From: Anaerolineales bacterium UBA5195
GTDB lineage: Bacteria; Chloroflexota; Anaerolineae; Anaerolineales; Villigracilaceae
Assembly (NCBI GenBank): GCA_002412925.1
Contig: DHVZ01000054.1
Span: 1-30,877 of the forward strand
Direction of reading: 5' to 3'
Length of the DNA: 30,877 nt
The position numbers were made by a program, and so were the translations under genes. Position 1 is the stretch's first letter, and each line of letters begins with the position of its first letter. This document shows positions 9,001-17,616 of the stretch, piece by piece. The notes beneath the pieces were generated by a model. The model worked only from the letters and a program-made list of their open reading frames with translations, had not been told where the DNA came from and made no database searches.

Positions 9001-9028
9001 GTTATACTATATGCGCAGAAAGTATAAC
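9001..9028 (+). promoter_or_regulatory. Inverted-repeat operator/promoter of the toxin-antitoxin pair
   Basis: A perfect 8-bp inverted repeat, GTTATACT / AGTATAAC, occurs at 9001-9008 and 9021-9028 with a 12-bp spacer. It contains -10-like TATACT and ACTATAT sequences and lies 13 nt upstream of the antitoxin ATG. AbrB-type antitoxins commonly bind such repeats to repress their own operon, so autoregulation is likely. Confidence 0.6.
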
Positions 9029-9041
9029 AAGTGAGGTGCTT

Positions 9042-9275
9042 ATGAATGTGAGACTTTCATCCAAAGGCTGGGTGGTTATCCCGGCCGCAATGCGTGAAAA
9101 ATACGGATTGAAACCCGGCTCTGATGTGCAGGTAGTGGATTACGGTGGGGTGCTGTCGCTGGTTCCGGCGCTGAAAGACCCCATCCAGGCGGGAGCGGGA
9201 ATGCTCAAAGGTGGCAATTCGTTGACCCAGGCGATCGTTGAAGAACACCGCCAGGAGCGCGAGCGTGACCAGTAG
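9042..9275 (+). CDS. vapB: AbrB/SpoVT-type antitoxin
   Basis: This 77-residue protein has an N-terminal swapped-hairpin AbrB domain (RLSSKGWVVIPAAMREKYGLKPGSDVQ within residues 4-30). Its charged C-terminal tail (EEHRQERERDQ) is the kind of segment that wraps the toxin in this family. It should bind its own promoter and neutralise the PIN toxin encoded next. The ATG at 9042 has GTGAGG 5 nt upstream; a GTG at 9036 overlaps that site and is less likely. Its stop overlaps the toxin start by 11 bp, so the two are translationally coupled. Confidence 0.85.
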   Translation: MNVRLSSKGWVVIPAAMREKYGLKPGSDVQVVDYGGVLSLVPALKDPIQAGAGMLKGGNSLTQAIVEEHRQERERDQ

Positions 9276-9681
9276 TCCAGTTTTTGTGCTGGACAGCTTC
9301 GCCCTGCTGGCCTACCTGAACGGCGAACCCGGCCAGGAGCGAATCGTGGCGCTACTCACCCAGGCCCAGGCTGGCAAGTGCCGCCTATTGCTGTGTACGA
9401 TCAACCTGGGGGAAATCCTGTACACTGTTGAGCGCCGGCGCGGACTGAGCAAAGCCCAACAGACCCAGGCTCTGATCGAAAGTTTGCCGATCGAAGAAGT
9501 CCCGGCAGATCGCAGCCTGGTGCTGGATGCGGCTCACATCAAAGCCAATCATCCGATCTCCTACGCGGATGCGTTTGTGGCAGCCCTGGCCGCGCGCGAA
9601 TCGGCGACTGTGCTGACCGGTGACCCGGAGTTTGAGAACCTGAAAGAGTTGGTAACGGTCGAGTGGCTGACAGCCCACTGA
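9265..9681 (+). CDS. vapC: PIN-domain ribonuclease toxin (VapC-like)
   Basis: This 138-residue PIN-domain protein has the four expected acidic residues: D10 (VLDSFALLAYL), E50 (INLGEILY), D102 (YADAFVAALA) and D120 (LTGDPEF). VapC toxins cut tRNA or rRNA with Mg2+ when released from their antitoxin. I chose the GTG at 9265, which has AGGAG 7 nt upstream inside the antitoxin gene; an earlier ATG at 9238 would add residues that do not belong to the domain. The pairing of an AbrB-type antitoxin with a PIN toxin is common. Confidence 0.88.
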   Translation: MTSSPVFVLDSFALLAYLNGEPGQERIVALLTQAQAGKCRLLLCTINLGEILYTVERRRGLSKAQQTQALIESLPIEEVPADRSLVLDAAHIKANHPISYADAFVAALAARESATVLTGDPEFENLKELVTVEWLTAH

Positions 9682-9776
9682 TATTTTGCCCCGCCTGTGG
9701 GTAGAACTGTTTTCTGGCGAATCACCCCTTTTTTGCCAGCCTGTTTGGTTAAGACAATAGAAAAGGCAGGTAACCA

Positions 9777-10811
9777 ATGCAAGTCGAACTCACGCAACCC
9801 GGCCCGCTGCTGAATGCTCAGGGTCAGTTAGCCCAGGTTGGCTGGTCGCGCCAACCCTTGTTGGACTGTAATCTGGAAAATGCCAATTTTTACAAACTGC
9901 GCTCATTGCAACGTTTGCGGATGAAACGTTGGGACTACTATGCCATCTTCACCCCTCAGCGTTTTTTCTCGGCTACAATTGCCGACCTGGGATATGCAGG
10001 CAACATTTTTGTGTATACACTCGATTTTGCCAGCGGGGAATTGCATGAAGAGGGTCTGGTTATTCCCTTTGGCCGTGGGATTCAGTTGGAGCGCAACAGC
10101 CAGTCTGGTGATGCAGAATTTTCTAACGAAAAAGTTTCCTTGCGATTTAAGGCTGCCGCGGAAGAACGGCATATCAGTGTCAACTGGCCCGGTTTTGACG
10201 GAGGACGCGGTATTCAGGCCGAGATCAAGCTATCTTGTCCGCCAAAACATGAGTCTATGAACATCATCATTCCCATCGGTCAGCAGCGATTCTACGACAA
10301 CACCAAGATTAACTGCCTGCCAGCCGAAGGGTTCATTCAGTATGGCGACCAGCGCGAAGAATTGCGGCCCGAAACTTGCCTGGGATCACTCGACTGGGGG
10401 CGTGGTGTTTGGGAATATCGTAGCTATTGGAATTGGGCCAGCGCTTCTGGATTTCTAGCGGATGGCCGCACGATTGGGCTGAACTTGGGCCGTGGTTTTG
10501 GGGACTTAAGCAAGGCAACTGAGAATTGTGTCATCCTGGATGGCATTGTTCATAAACTCACTGCCGTACATATCGACTATCGCACTGGCGATTATATGCA
10601 TCCCTGGCATTTTACGGGCGATGATGGTCACCTTGATTTGACCTTCACGCCATTCAAAGATCGCACTGCCAAAACCAACCTGGGGATCATCTTCAGCGAA
10701 GTTCACCAGATGTTTGGGCGTTATAACGGCCGAGCAGTATTGGATGATGGCCAGTCTCTGGAAATCCGTGATCTGATCGGCTTTGCCGAAGAGCACCAGG
10801 CGCGCTGGTAA
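9777..10811 (+). CDS. DUF2804 family protein
   Basis: This protein of 344 residues matches DUF2804 in length and in conserved stretches: RMKRWDYYAIFTP near the N-terminus, FYDNTKINCLPAEGFI in the middle, and CLGSLDWGRGVWEYRSYWNWASASG followed by GLNLGRGFGD. The family is widespread in bacteria and some eukaryotes and has no firmly established function; its fold is thought to be beta-rich. No signal peptide or membrane segment is seen, so it is probably cytoplasmic. GGCAGG lies upstream of the ATG. It appears monocistronic, with 95 bp to the toxin gene before it and 241 bp to hsdR after it. Confidence 0.82.
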   Translation: MQVELTQPGPLLNAQGQLAQVGWSRQPLLDCNLENANFYKLRSLQRLRMKRWDYYAIFTPQRFFSATIADLGYAGNIFVYTLDFASGELHEEGLVIPFGRGIQLERNSQSGDAEFSNEKVSLRFKAAAEERHISVNWPGFDGGRGIQAEIKLSCPPKHESMNIIIPIGQQRFYDNTKINCLPAEGFIQYGDQREELRPETCLGSLDWGRGVWEYRSYWNWASASGFLADGRTIGLNLGRGFGDLSKATENCVILDGIVHKLTAVHIDYRTGDYMHPWHFTGDDGHLDLTFTPFKDRTAKTNLGIIFSEVHQMFGRYNGRAVLDDGQSLEIRDLIGFAEEHQARW

Positions 10812-11052
10812 TCCTGCTGCTGCATCCGCAAACCCGAATGATGGTATCGCAATGGGAATTAATGGTAGCCCCAAGGTGACGTATTTCACTATATTTCCGC
10901 TTACTTCTCCTGTAAAATGATTACAATGAAGTACCCTGCTGCCTGATATCCAAAACGGGGACTGCCGTGCTACAACGATTTTTAGAAGCCAAAATCATTG
11001 AACAATTGACTGACCCGCTGCGCCCGAGAAGTTGCGAAGGGATAAAGATATT
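10812..11052 (+). other. Intergenic leader of the RM operon, with a possible 29-codon ORF
   Basis: This 241-bp gap should hold the promoter of the restriction-modification operon. A GTG at 10967 opens a 29-codon frame (LQRFLEAKIIEQLTDPLR and further residues) whose TGA at 11054-11056 overlaps the hsdR ATG as ATGA. It could be a leader peptide coupled to hsdR or chance. No convincing promoter or hairpin could be fixed. Confidence 0.35.
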
Positions 11053-14000
11053 ATGAGCTTCAATGAAAACACCAGAGTAAAGATCCCTGCCATTTTGCAC
11101 TTGGGCCGCCTGGGTTACGATTATCTTTCGCTGAAAGGCGCAAAGCGGGATGAGAGCACCAATATTTTTACGGATATTTTTACTGAGAGCATTACTCGCA
11201 TTAACAGTGATGTGAACGAAGTCGATGTAACCCGGATTTTCGAGAGCGTCTCTTTGGCGTTGGATAATGAAGATTTGGGACAGGCGTTTTTCAACATGCT
11301 GACTGCCACTTCAGGGGCGCGGCTGATTGATTTTAGGAATTTCGACAACAACTCATTCCATGTGGTGACAGAGCTAACCTGTAAAAACGGGGATGATGAA
11401 TTCAGGCCCGACATCACCCTGCTGGTAAACGGAATGCCGCTGGCATTTGTGGAAGTCAAGAAACCCAACAATCGCGAAGGTATCATCGCGGAACGAGATC
11501 GGATCAACGTCCGCTTTAAAAACAAGAAGTTCCGCAAGTTCATCAATGTTTCGCAGGTTTTGGTTTTCTCCAATAACATGGAATACGATTCGGAAGATAT
11601 TGAACCCATCCAGGGAGCGTTTTATTCGTCCACATCTTACGCAGAGGCAAACTTCAACTATTTTAGAGAAGAAGCGAGTTTTGATCTATCTGCGCTGCTC
11701 AAAGAAGAGGATGATGAACTTGAAAATTTTGTGCTGAAAGACAACAATCTTTCTGCCATCAAACATTCGCCCGAATTCATCACCAATAAAGACCCAAATG
11801 CGCCCACCAATCGAATTTTGAGCTCGTTATTTTGCAGGGAGCGCCTGAAGCTGCTGTTAAAGTATGGCTTTGCCTATGTCAATGGCGAAAACGGGCTTGA
11901 GAAACACATCATGCGTTACCCGCAGTTGTTTGCCACCAAAGCCATCGAGATGACGATTGACAAGGGCATCAAGAAAGGCATCATCTGGCATACTCAGGGC
12001 AGCGGGAAAACTGCGCTGGCCTTTTACAACGTGCAATATCTGACGGATTACTTTCAGCGCAAGAACGTTGTGCCGAAGTTTTATTTCATTGTTGACCGGA
12101 TTGACCTGATGAATCAGGCCAAACGCGAGTTCAGCAGCCGAGGCTTGATCGTAAACACTGTCAACTCACGCGAAGAATTGGTCAAGAATTTCAGGTCCCA
12201 ACAGGCAATCAATAACCTGAGTGGTAAGCGGGAAATTACCGTTGTCAACATCCAGAAATTCAAGGATGACAGCGATGTATTAAAAGCCAGCGATTACGAT
12301 ATCAACTCGCAGCGCATCTATTTTCTCGATGAAGTCCATCGCAGTTACAACCCGAAAGGCAGCTTTTTAGCAAACCTGACTACATCAGATAGAAACGCCG
12401 TTCTGATCGGTTTGACGGGCACGCCCCTGATCGGAAATGACAGACGCTCGCGGGATACCTTCGGTGACTACATTCACAAATATTATTACAACGCCTCCAT
12501 TGCAGATGGTTACACCTTGAGGCTGATCCGCGAGGGCATTGAAACAAAATACAAACTTTTGCTGGAGCAAGCGCTCAAGGAAATCGAAATCCTTAAAGGC
12601 GATGCAGACAAGCGCGTGGTGTATGCTCACGAGAAATTTGTCGAGCCGATGCTTGATTACATTGTGGAAGATTTCGTCAATAGCCGGAATCGCTTTGGCG
12701 ATCACAGCATTGGCGGTATGGTGGTCTGCGACAGCGCCGAACAAGCCCGGACGATGCACAAGATTTTCATCAACAAATACAACCCTGAGCAAAAAGTCGT
12801 CGAACCGGCACCCAGCTATCCCGTTATCAGGGAAGCTGCCCCTGTTTACGGAGATTACACCGACAGACACGGCAGAAAGCTGAGCGAGTCGATCATCCTG
12901 TATGATGTCGGCTCGACCGATGACCGCAAAGATGAAGTGGAGAATTTCAAGGCAGGCAAGATTGACCTGCTCTTTGTTTATAACATGCTCTTGACTGGCT
13001 TTGATGCCCACCGGCTCAAGAAGCTCTACATCGCGCGGATCGTTAAAGATCACAACTTGTTGCAGACCCTGACCCGCGTCAACCGACCGTATAAGAATTT
13101 CAGGTACGGCTATGTGGTTGATTTTGCCGACATTCGCAAGGAGTTTGACGCAACCAACAAAGCCTATTTTGACGAGTTGCAGGCCGAACTTGGCGATGAG
13201 ATGCGCAATTATTCCAACTTGTTCATGGAGAAGGAAGAAATCGAAGCGGAAATCAGGGATATCAAAGAAAAGCTTTTCCATTATGACCTGAAAAACGCGG
13301 AAATCTTCTCGCAGCAGATCAGCCAGATCGAAGACCGCACCATTGTGCTGAACATCAAAAAGGCACTGGAAAGCGCGCGCAGCATTTACAACCTGATCCG
13401 TCTGCAGGGGCATTTTGACCTGCTCGAAAAGGTGGATTTCAAAAAACTGAACCAACTATACGGTGAAGCCAGCCGGCATTTGGAGTTGTTGAACCTGAGA
13501 GAGTCCATCCAGAACAACGTGGATACCACCAACCTGCTGAACGCGGCCCTGGAAAATGTGGTCTTCATGTTCCGCAAAATATCGGAAGAAGAAATGGTCA
13601 TTGCTGACCGGCTCAAAGATACGCTGCGCAAGACCCGCGAGGCGTTGGGCGGCAATTTTGACCAGGCCGACCCGCAGTTTGTCTCGCTCTACGAAGAGTT
13701 GAAGCGCCTGTTTGATAAGAAGAATCTGGATGAAGTAACCCAGGAAGAGATGAAGAGCAACATCGTCTCGTTGGAGCAGATCTACGACAGGGTCACCGAG
13801 CTCAATCGCAAAAACAACCTGCTCAGGGCTAAATACGAAAATGACGCCAAGTATGCCCGTGTCCATAAACGCGTGTTGGAAAAAGGCGGCATTTCCAAAC
13901 GCGAAAGCGAGATTCACGAAACCCTGCTGGATATCAAGGCCAGGACGGACGAGAAAGTGCTGCTCAACACAAAACTATTGGAAAATGAAGGTTATTTTTC

Positions 14001-14130
14001 GCAGCAGTTGATTCAACTGGTGATTGGGGCTTTTGATAAAATCAAAATTGCGCTGGAGCCAGACTCGGCAAAATTTATTAACGGGTTACTGGTTAAAGAA
14101 TACGTGAACGAATATCAAGGAATAGCATAA
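11053..14130 (+). CDS. hsdR: Type I restriction enzyme, R (motor/nuclease) subunit
   Basis: This is the restriction subunit of a type I RM complex, 1025 residues from the ATG at 11053. The N-terminal HSDR_N nuclease core has D120 (RPDITLLVNG) and E134-x-K136 (FVEVKKPN). The translocase has Walker A TQGSGKT at 314-320, DEVH at 426-429, LIGLTGTPLIG and a QTLTRVNRPYKNF motif. A long charged helical C-terminus follows, which in this family contacts the methyltransferase. The overall layout resembles the EcoR124 (type IC) group. The complex pumps DNA with ATP and cuts unmethylated DNA at distant sites. GAAGGGAT precedes the ATG by about 10 nt. hsdM begins on the next base after its stop. Confidence 0.93.
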   Translation: MSFNENTRVKIPAILHLGRLGYDYLSLKGAKRDESTNIFTDIFTESITRINSDVNEVDVTRIFESVSLALDNEDLGQAFFNMLTATSGARLIDFRNFDNNSFHVVTELTCKNGDDEFRPDITLLVNGMPLAFVEVKKPNNREGIIAERDRINVRFKNKKFRKFINVSQVLVFSNNMEYDSEDIEPIQGAFYSSTSYAEANFNYFREEASFDLSALLKEEDDELENFVLKDNNLSAIKHSPEFITNKDPNAPTNRILSSLFCRERLKLLLKYGFAYVNGENGLEKHIMRYPQLFATKAIEMTIDKGIKKGIIWHTQGSGKTALAFYNVQYLTDYFQRKNVVPKFYFIVDRIDLMNQAKREFSSRGLIVNTVNSREELVKNFRSQQAINNLSGKREITVVNIQKFKDDSDVLKASDYDINSQRIYFLDEVHRSYNPKGSFLANLTTSDRNAVLIGLTGTPLIGNDRRSRDTFGDYIHKYYYNASIADGYTLRLIREGIETKYKLLLEQALKEIEILKGDADKRVVYAHEKFVEPMLDYIVEDFVNSRNRFGDHSIGGMVVCDSAEQARTMHKIFINKYNPEQKVVEPAPSYPVIREAAPVYGDYTDRHGRKLSESIILYDVGSTDDRKDEVENFKAGKIDLLFVYNMLLTGFDAHRLKKLYIARIVKDHNLLQTLTRVNRPYKNFRYGYVVDFADIRKEFDATNKAYFDELQAELGDEMRNYSNLFMEKEEIEAEIRDIKEKLFHYDLKNAEIFSQQISQIEDRTIVLNIKKALESARSIYNLIRLQGHFDLLEKVDFKKLNQLYGEASRHLELLNLRESIQNNVDTTNLLNAALENVVFMFRKISEEEMVIADRLKDTLRKTREALGGNFDQADPQFVSLYEELKRLFDKKNLDEVTQEEMKSNIVSLEQIYDRVTELNRKNNLLRAKYENDAKYARVHKRVLEKGGISKRESEIHETLLDIKARTDEKVLLNTKLLENEGYFSQQLIQLVIGAFDKIKIALEPDSAKFINGLLVKEYVNEYQGIA

Positions 14131-15765
14131 ATGGCATTATTAACGCAAGATTTTACTTCGCAAACCAAGCAGCTTATTGACAGCCTGAAAGGCGTTTGCG
14201 CCAATTACGGGCTTGGGAACGATGGCAATGAATTCAAGATCATCACCCAGACCTTTCTCTACAAATTCATGAACGACAAGTTCGGCTATGAAGTCAAACA
14301 GATCGACCCGAAACTGGGCAAAGCCGAAAACTGGGAACGCGAGGTTGCGGCGTATTCTGACAGCCAGTATGAAATGCTGCTGCTGCGGATGAGTCCCGAC
14401 AGCGCCAAACTCAAACGCGAACACACGCTTTCGTACCTGCACAACCGCCAAAACCAGGAAGAGTTCGCCAAATTTTTCGATGACACCCTGCGCGACATCG
14501 CTATTTTCAACAACGATATCTTCTCGGTCAAGACTGGCACGGGCGCCAAGATCATTTTGTTTGACGAGTTGAGCAACTATATTACCGATCGCAGCCAGCG
14601 CGATGCCTTTTGTCGCGCGCTGATCAACCCGCTGGTGAACTTCAGCTTTGAGGGCATTTTCGAGCAAAAGTTCGATTTCTTCTCGACCATTTTCGAGTAC
14701 CTGATCAAAGATTACAACAAAGACGGCGGCGGAAAATATGCCGAGTATTACACCCCGCACGCTGTGGCCAAGATCATGGCTGCGATCCTGGTCGATCAGC
14801 CTGTTAAAAATGTGACCGCTTACGACCCCTCGGCCGGTTCCGGTTCGCTGCTGATGAGCCTGGCGCATGAGATCGGCGAAGACCGCTGCACGATCTACTC
14901 ACAGGATATTTCGCAAAAGTCAAGCGGAATGCTGCGCTTGAACCTGATTCTCAACAACCTGGTCCATTCCATCCAAAATATTATTCAGGGCAACACGCTC
15001 TCGGCCCCGTATCATAAGGTGGGCGACAGGCTGATGACCTTTGATTTCATCGTCTCGAACCCGCCCTTCAAACTGGATTTCAGCGACTTCCGCAGCGATC
15101 TCGATACAAAGGCCAACCACGAGCGCTTTTTCGCCGGCATTCCCAACATCCCCAACAAAGACAAAGACAAGATGGCGATCTATCTGGTCTTTATCCAGCA
15201 CATCGTCTTTTCGCTCTCGAAAAAGGGCAAAGCCGCTGTTGTTGTGCCGACCGGCTTCCTGACCGCCCAGAGCGGCATCGAAAAGAAGATCCGCGAGAAA
15301 CTGGTGGACGAGAAAATGCTGCGCGGCGTGGTCTCGATGCCGAGTAATATCTTCGCCACCACCGGCACGAACGTTTCAATTTTATTTTTGGACAAAACCA
15401 ACACCCACGGCGATATTGTACTGATGGACGCTTCCAAATTGGGCACGACCGTTAAAGAAGGCAAGAATCAGAAGACGCTGCTTTCTGCGGAGGAAGAACA
15501 GCGCATCATTTCAACCTTCAACCTGCACCAGGCTGCGGATGATTTTTCTGTGGTTGTGAGTTACGAACAGATCAAAAACAAGAACTACTCGTTTAGCGCC
15601 GGTCAGTATTTTGATGTCAAGATCGAATACACAGACATCACCCCGCAACAATTCAGCGCCAAAATGGAGGCTTTCACGCACAACCTCGATGCGTTATTTG
15701 CAGAGAGCCAGGAGTTGGAAAAGGAAATCAAGAAGCAAATGGGTGGTTTGAAGTATGAACAATAA
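14131..15765 (+). CDS. hsdM: Type I modification methyltransferase (M subunit)
   Basis: This N6-adenine DNA methyltransferase has 544 residues. An N-terminal helical HsdM_N region (to about residue 150) precedes the catalytic domain. The S-adenosylmethionine-binding motif I is DPSAGSGSLL starting at D232. The catalytic NPPF motif is at 310-313 in FDFIVSNPPFKLDF. The PTGFLTAQSG and FATTGTNVSILFLDK blocks are also typical. With HsdS it methylates the recognition sequence on both strands, and it is needed for restriction too. It abuts hsdR with no gap and overlaps hsdS by 11 bp, so all three are co-translated. Confidence 0.95.
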   Translation: MALLTQDFTSQTKQLIDSLKGVCANYGLGNDGNEFKIITQTFLYKFMNDKFGYEVKQIDPKLGKAENWEREVAAYSDSQYEMLLLRMSPDSAKLKREHTLSYLHNRQNQEEFAKFFDDTLRDIAIFNNDIFSVKTGTGAKIILFDELSNYITDRSQRDAFCRALINPLVNFSFEGIFEQKFDFFSTIFEYLIKDYNKDGGGKYAEYYTPHAVAKIMAAILVDQPVKNVTAYDPSAGSGSLLMSLAHEIGEDRCTIYSQDISQKSSGMLRLNLILNNLVHSIQNIIQGNTLSAPYHKVGDRLMTFDFIVSNPPFKLDFSDFRSDLDTKANHERFFAGIPNIPNKDKDKMAIYLVFIQHIVFSLSKKGKAAVVVPTGFLTAQSGIEKKIREKLVDEKMLRGVVSMPSNIFATTGTNVSILFLDKTNTHGDIVLMDASKLGTTVKEGKNQKTLLSAEEEQRIISTFNLHQAADDFSVVVSYEQIKNKNYSFSAGQYFDVKIEYTDITPQQFSAKMEAFTHNLDALFAESQELEKEIKKQMGGLKYEQ

Positions 15766-16933
15766 AGTATCTCTGAAAAGACTTGGAGATATTGTTAACT
15801 TCAAAAGAGGTTACGATCTGCCATCTTATAATCGTAGAGATGGGCAATATCCTATCCTTAGTTCTTCTGGAATATCTGGGTATCACGCGGAATATAAAAT
15901 TGAAGGAGAAGGATTAGTCACAGGTAGATACGGTACTTTAGGAGAAGTGTATTACATCAACGGAAAATATTGGCCCCACAATACCGCTCTGTATGTTACT
16001 GATTTTAAAGGAAACCATCCCAAGTATGTTTATTACTTAATGAAGTGTTTGGGAAATTTAAAAACTTCTGATAAAAGCACAGTTCCAGGTATTAATAGAA
16101 ATGATTTACATGAAATAGTTATTCCATATATTGAGCCAAAATATCAAAAGCCAATTGCCACCGTTCTCTCCGCATTGGACGGAAAAATCGAACTCAACCA
16201 ACGCATCAACGCTGAATTGGAGCAAGTAGCAAAAACGCTCTATGATTACTGGTTTGTGCAATTTGATTTTCCGAACGAAAAAGGTCAGCCTTACAAATCC
16301 GCTGGTGGGAAGATGGTTTGGGATGAAAAACTTTATAAAGAAATACCAGATGGATGGTTGGTCAAGCCGCTAGGGAAAGTATTGAAAACAAATCTTGGTG
16401 GAACTCCTTCAACAAAAAATCCCGAGTATTGGGAAAATGCAACCATTCCATGGCTGAACTCTGGGGATTTGGTTGAGTTTCCAATAATCAAACCTAGTTC
16501 CTTTGTCACGAAAAAAGGTGTAGATAATTCTGCAACAACAATTCTGCCAAAGGGAAGTGTTGTTATTTCTCTTGTTCGTTATATTCGCCCATCAATCATT
16601 GCCTTGGAAGCCTGCGCAAACCAATCCGTTGTGGGCATTCGGGAAACAGAAGAAATTAAAAGTGCTTTTATTTATCCATATCTGGTCAACGAAGTACCGA
16701 GATTGATGTCATTGAGAACAGGCGCTCAACAGCCTCATATCAATAAAGAAACAATCGACGATTCTCCGCTTTGTATTCCCCCTGTAAATATCTTGAAAGA
16801 GTATTACAAGATAAGTGAACCGATTTATAAAAAGATAATCAATGTTGCATTCGAATCCCAAACGCTGACAGAACTGCGCGATTGGCTGCTGCCGATGTTG
16901 ATGAATGGGCAAGTGACTGTCAACGGACTTTGA
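15755..16933 (+). CDS. hsdS: Type I specificity subunit
   Basis: This 392-residue DNA-recognition subunit has two target-recognition domains (about residues 1-130 and 195-345). Each is followed by a helical spacer: KPIATVLSALDGKIELNQRINAELEQ begins the first, and SQTLTELRDWLLPMLMNGQ ends the second. The repeated LxGD/PxWLNSGD-type segments are typical of HsdS. The recognition domains, especially the first, are visibly more AT-rich than hsdM and than the spacer that follows, which fits domain exchange between alleles. The recognised sequence cannot be told from the protein. The start overlaps the hsdM end by 11 bp. Confidence 0.92.
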   Translation: MNNKVSLKRLGDIVNFKRGYDLPSYNRRDGQYPILSSSGISGYHAEYKIEGEGLVTGRYGTLGEVYYINGKYWPHNTALYVTDFKGNHPKYVYYLMKCLGNLKTSDKSTVPGINRNDLHEIVIPYIEPKYQKPIATVLSALDGKIELNQRINAELEQVAKTLYDYWFVQFDFPNEKGQPYKSAGGKMVWDEKLYKEIPDGWLVKPLGKVLKTNLGGTPSTKNPEYWENATIPWLNSGDLVEFPIIKPSSFVTKKGVDNSATTILPKGSVVISLVRYIRPSIIALEACANQSVVGIRETEEIKSAFIYPYLVNEVPRLMSLRTGAQQPHINKETIDDSPLCIPPVNILKEYYKISEPIYKKIINVAFESQTLTELRDWLLPMLMNGQVTVNGL

Positions 16934-17124
16934 AACGGATTCACGGACGGGAGCGGATTTATGTGCGTTAGCCGAGTTACCTCGTTACAATCGGGCCAGT
17001 TATTCATCCGTGAGATGGTGATGGGGTATGAGAAAGAGAACCATGTCCGTGAAGGGCATGGGGATCAAGATGTGGGATGGATGATTAAACAATAATCTGC
17101 CCGCTCCAAAGAGATGAAAACTGA
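16934..17124. other. Spacer between hsdS and the downstream gene group
   Basis: This gap of 191 bp has no hairpin strong enough to be a terminator, so transcription may run on from the RM operon. A 26-codon frame at 17015-17095 (MVMGYEKENHVREG and further residues) lacks a ribosome-binding site and may be a fragment of a lost gene. Confidence 0.35.
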
Positions 17125-17616
17125 ATGGCGAACTCACGCTACCAACTCATAGTAGAAGAGTACTTAAGAACACAGTATCTTCCCAGGTATTTTGGGCAAG
17201 ATTTTCGTATTGCCCGACTCGCACTTTCTTCCGGGGGAACATTTGAGTTTGATGCAGTCAGCCAGGATGGGGAGATTGTTGTATGTATTTCCACCAGCAC
17301 CGGCAGAACGGTCAGTAGCAAATTTGTTTCCGGCAAGATGCATAAACTCCGCGCTGATATGCTTTTTTTGCTTATGGTCCAGGCCAGGCGGCGCATTATT
17401 CTGTTCACCGAAGAAGATATGTATAAAATTTGTCTGAGCGAAAAAGAAAAAGGCCGCGTGCCGCCCGAAATCGAATTTTTGCGCGCCGAAATTCCGATTG
17501 AAATTGATGTTGCACTAAAAGCAGCCAGAAAACTGGCATCAGACGAAGTCTTACCCGGGCAAAGATTGACCGCTCTTTTGAAATTGGAGAACAATACAGA
17601 TGGCGTTGCAGAATGA
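17125..17616 (+). CDS. Unknown protein, possibly a degenerate restriction-endonuclease fold
   Basis: This 163-residue soluble protein is not one I can name. The order is an N-terminal helix (YQLIVEEYLRTQYLP), then FEFDAVSQDGEIVVCISTSTG (residues 40-60), then a basic helix (KMHKLRADMLFLL), then a strand with RRIILF. This helix/strand-Asp/strand arrangement is reminiscent of PD-(D/E)XK folds, with E12 and D43 in suitable places. However, the E-x-K pair is replaced by CIS (54-56), so it may be inactive or a binding protein. Its end overlaps the next gene by 17 bp, which ties it to the glycosylase-like protein. Confidence 0.6.
   Translation: MANSRYQLIVEEYLRTQYLPRYFGQDFRIARLALSSGGTFEFDAVSQDGEIVVCISTSTGRTVSSKFVSGKMHKLRADMLFLLMVQARRRIILFTEEDMYKICLSEKEKGRVPPEIEFLRAEIPIEIDVALKAARKLASDEVLPGQRLTALLKLENNTDGVAE

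Noticed and set aside
12385..13455. 356-codon minus-strand frame
   Set aside because: It is antisense to the hsdR motor region; no motifs of its own.
17015..17095. 26-codon frame after hsdS
   Set aside because: It is too short, with no ribosome-binding site and no recognisable domain; recorded only as a possible gene fragment.
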